Translations under genes and position numbers: made by a program
Source of the DNA: Sphingobium sp. Z007
Lineage (GTDB): Bacteria; Pseudomonadota; Alphaproteobacteria; Sphingomonadales; Sphingomonadaceae
Direction: 5' to 3'
Assembly: GCF_900013425.1 (NCBI RefSeq)
Contig: NZ_FBXK01000005.1
Span: 3,063,501 to 3,127,500 of the forward strand
DNA: 64,000 nt
Part shown: positions 63,856 through 64,000 of the stretch, piece after piece
Position numbering within the stretch: the first letter of the stretch is position 1
Layout of the letters: the number at the start of each line of letters is the position of its first letter
The notes under the pieces: generated by a model
Database searches by the model: none
What the model saw: the letters and a program-made list of their open reading frames with translations, nothing else
What the model was told of the DNA's origin: nothing

Positions 63856-64000
<145 letters not shown>

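Overview
The window is GC-rich, densely packed chromosomal DNA of an alphaproteobacterium, most likely a sphingomonad (Sphingobium/Sphingomonas-like). This rests on protein content and gene order: a DivK-type regulator beside DUF3572 and rpmG, CobS/CobT without other cobalamin genes, metX-metW, hisC-tyrC, infA-maf-rng-yacG-tRNA-Phe, and many four-base ATGA overlaps. The genus is an inference; there is no rRNA in the window.

Layout. 1-5.6 kb: a MoxR-type operon (DUF4129 end, DUF4350, MoxR AAA+ ATPase, DUF58, SpoIIM-like, RDD). 5.7-10.2 kb: pgeF, an amino acid permease, a Bcr/CflA-type exporter, and a Sel1-like protein. 10.2-13.4 kb: a tightly overlapping minus-strand operon (DUF3572, HAD hydrolase, RidA, GDPD, GNAT). 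13.5-18.5 kb: divK, a Tat-exported PhoX-family protein behind Pho-box-like repeats, rpmG, a GDT1-family transporter, dps, and a GreA/GreB factor. 18.6-24.9 kb: a minus-strand block with CobT, a tyrosine phosphatase, OsmC, CobS, a short Hsp70 and a J-domain protein. 24.9-30.8 kb: bolA, GST, pirin, a zinc-ribbon membrane protein, ftsE-ftsX, a YdcF-like protein and plsC. 30.8-42.1 kb: tyrC, hisC, a GIY-YIG gene bracketed by inverted palindromic repeats, metX-metW, a phospholipase D-like protein, ubiA, rsmE, gshA and an ICMT-like membrane methyltransferase.

42.19-49.83 kb is a small integrative element in the 3' end of tRNA-Phe. A 17-bp copy of the tRNA end (TGGTGCCCGGGGACGGA) marks the far border, and a tyrosine integrase lies next to the tRNA. 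Inside are a serine resolvase, a small ORF broken by one stop, a divergent GIY-YIG-like protein, an iteron-rich AT-richer stretch, and a helicase/primase-like gene cut by an IS21-family element just before its predicted Walker A motif. The element looks decayed: IS21 has no target duplication, and the rest of the helicase gene is missing.

49.9-64 kb returns to the core genome, all on the minus strand: yacG, an RNase E/G protein, maf, infA, bioA, an OmpA-like lipoprotein with a Na+/H+ antiporter, a DUF4168-like secreted protein, an M13 metallopeptidase, bioD-bioF, an S9 peptidase, a GAF-GGDEF diguanylate cyclase, and the end of a membrane pyrophosphatase (hppA).

The observations most worth follow-up are the tRNA-Phe element with its candidate origin, the GIY-YIG gene flanked by near-identical palindromes, and the CobST/Hsp70/J-protein cluster.
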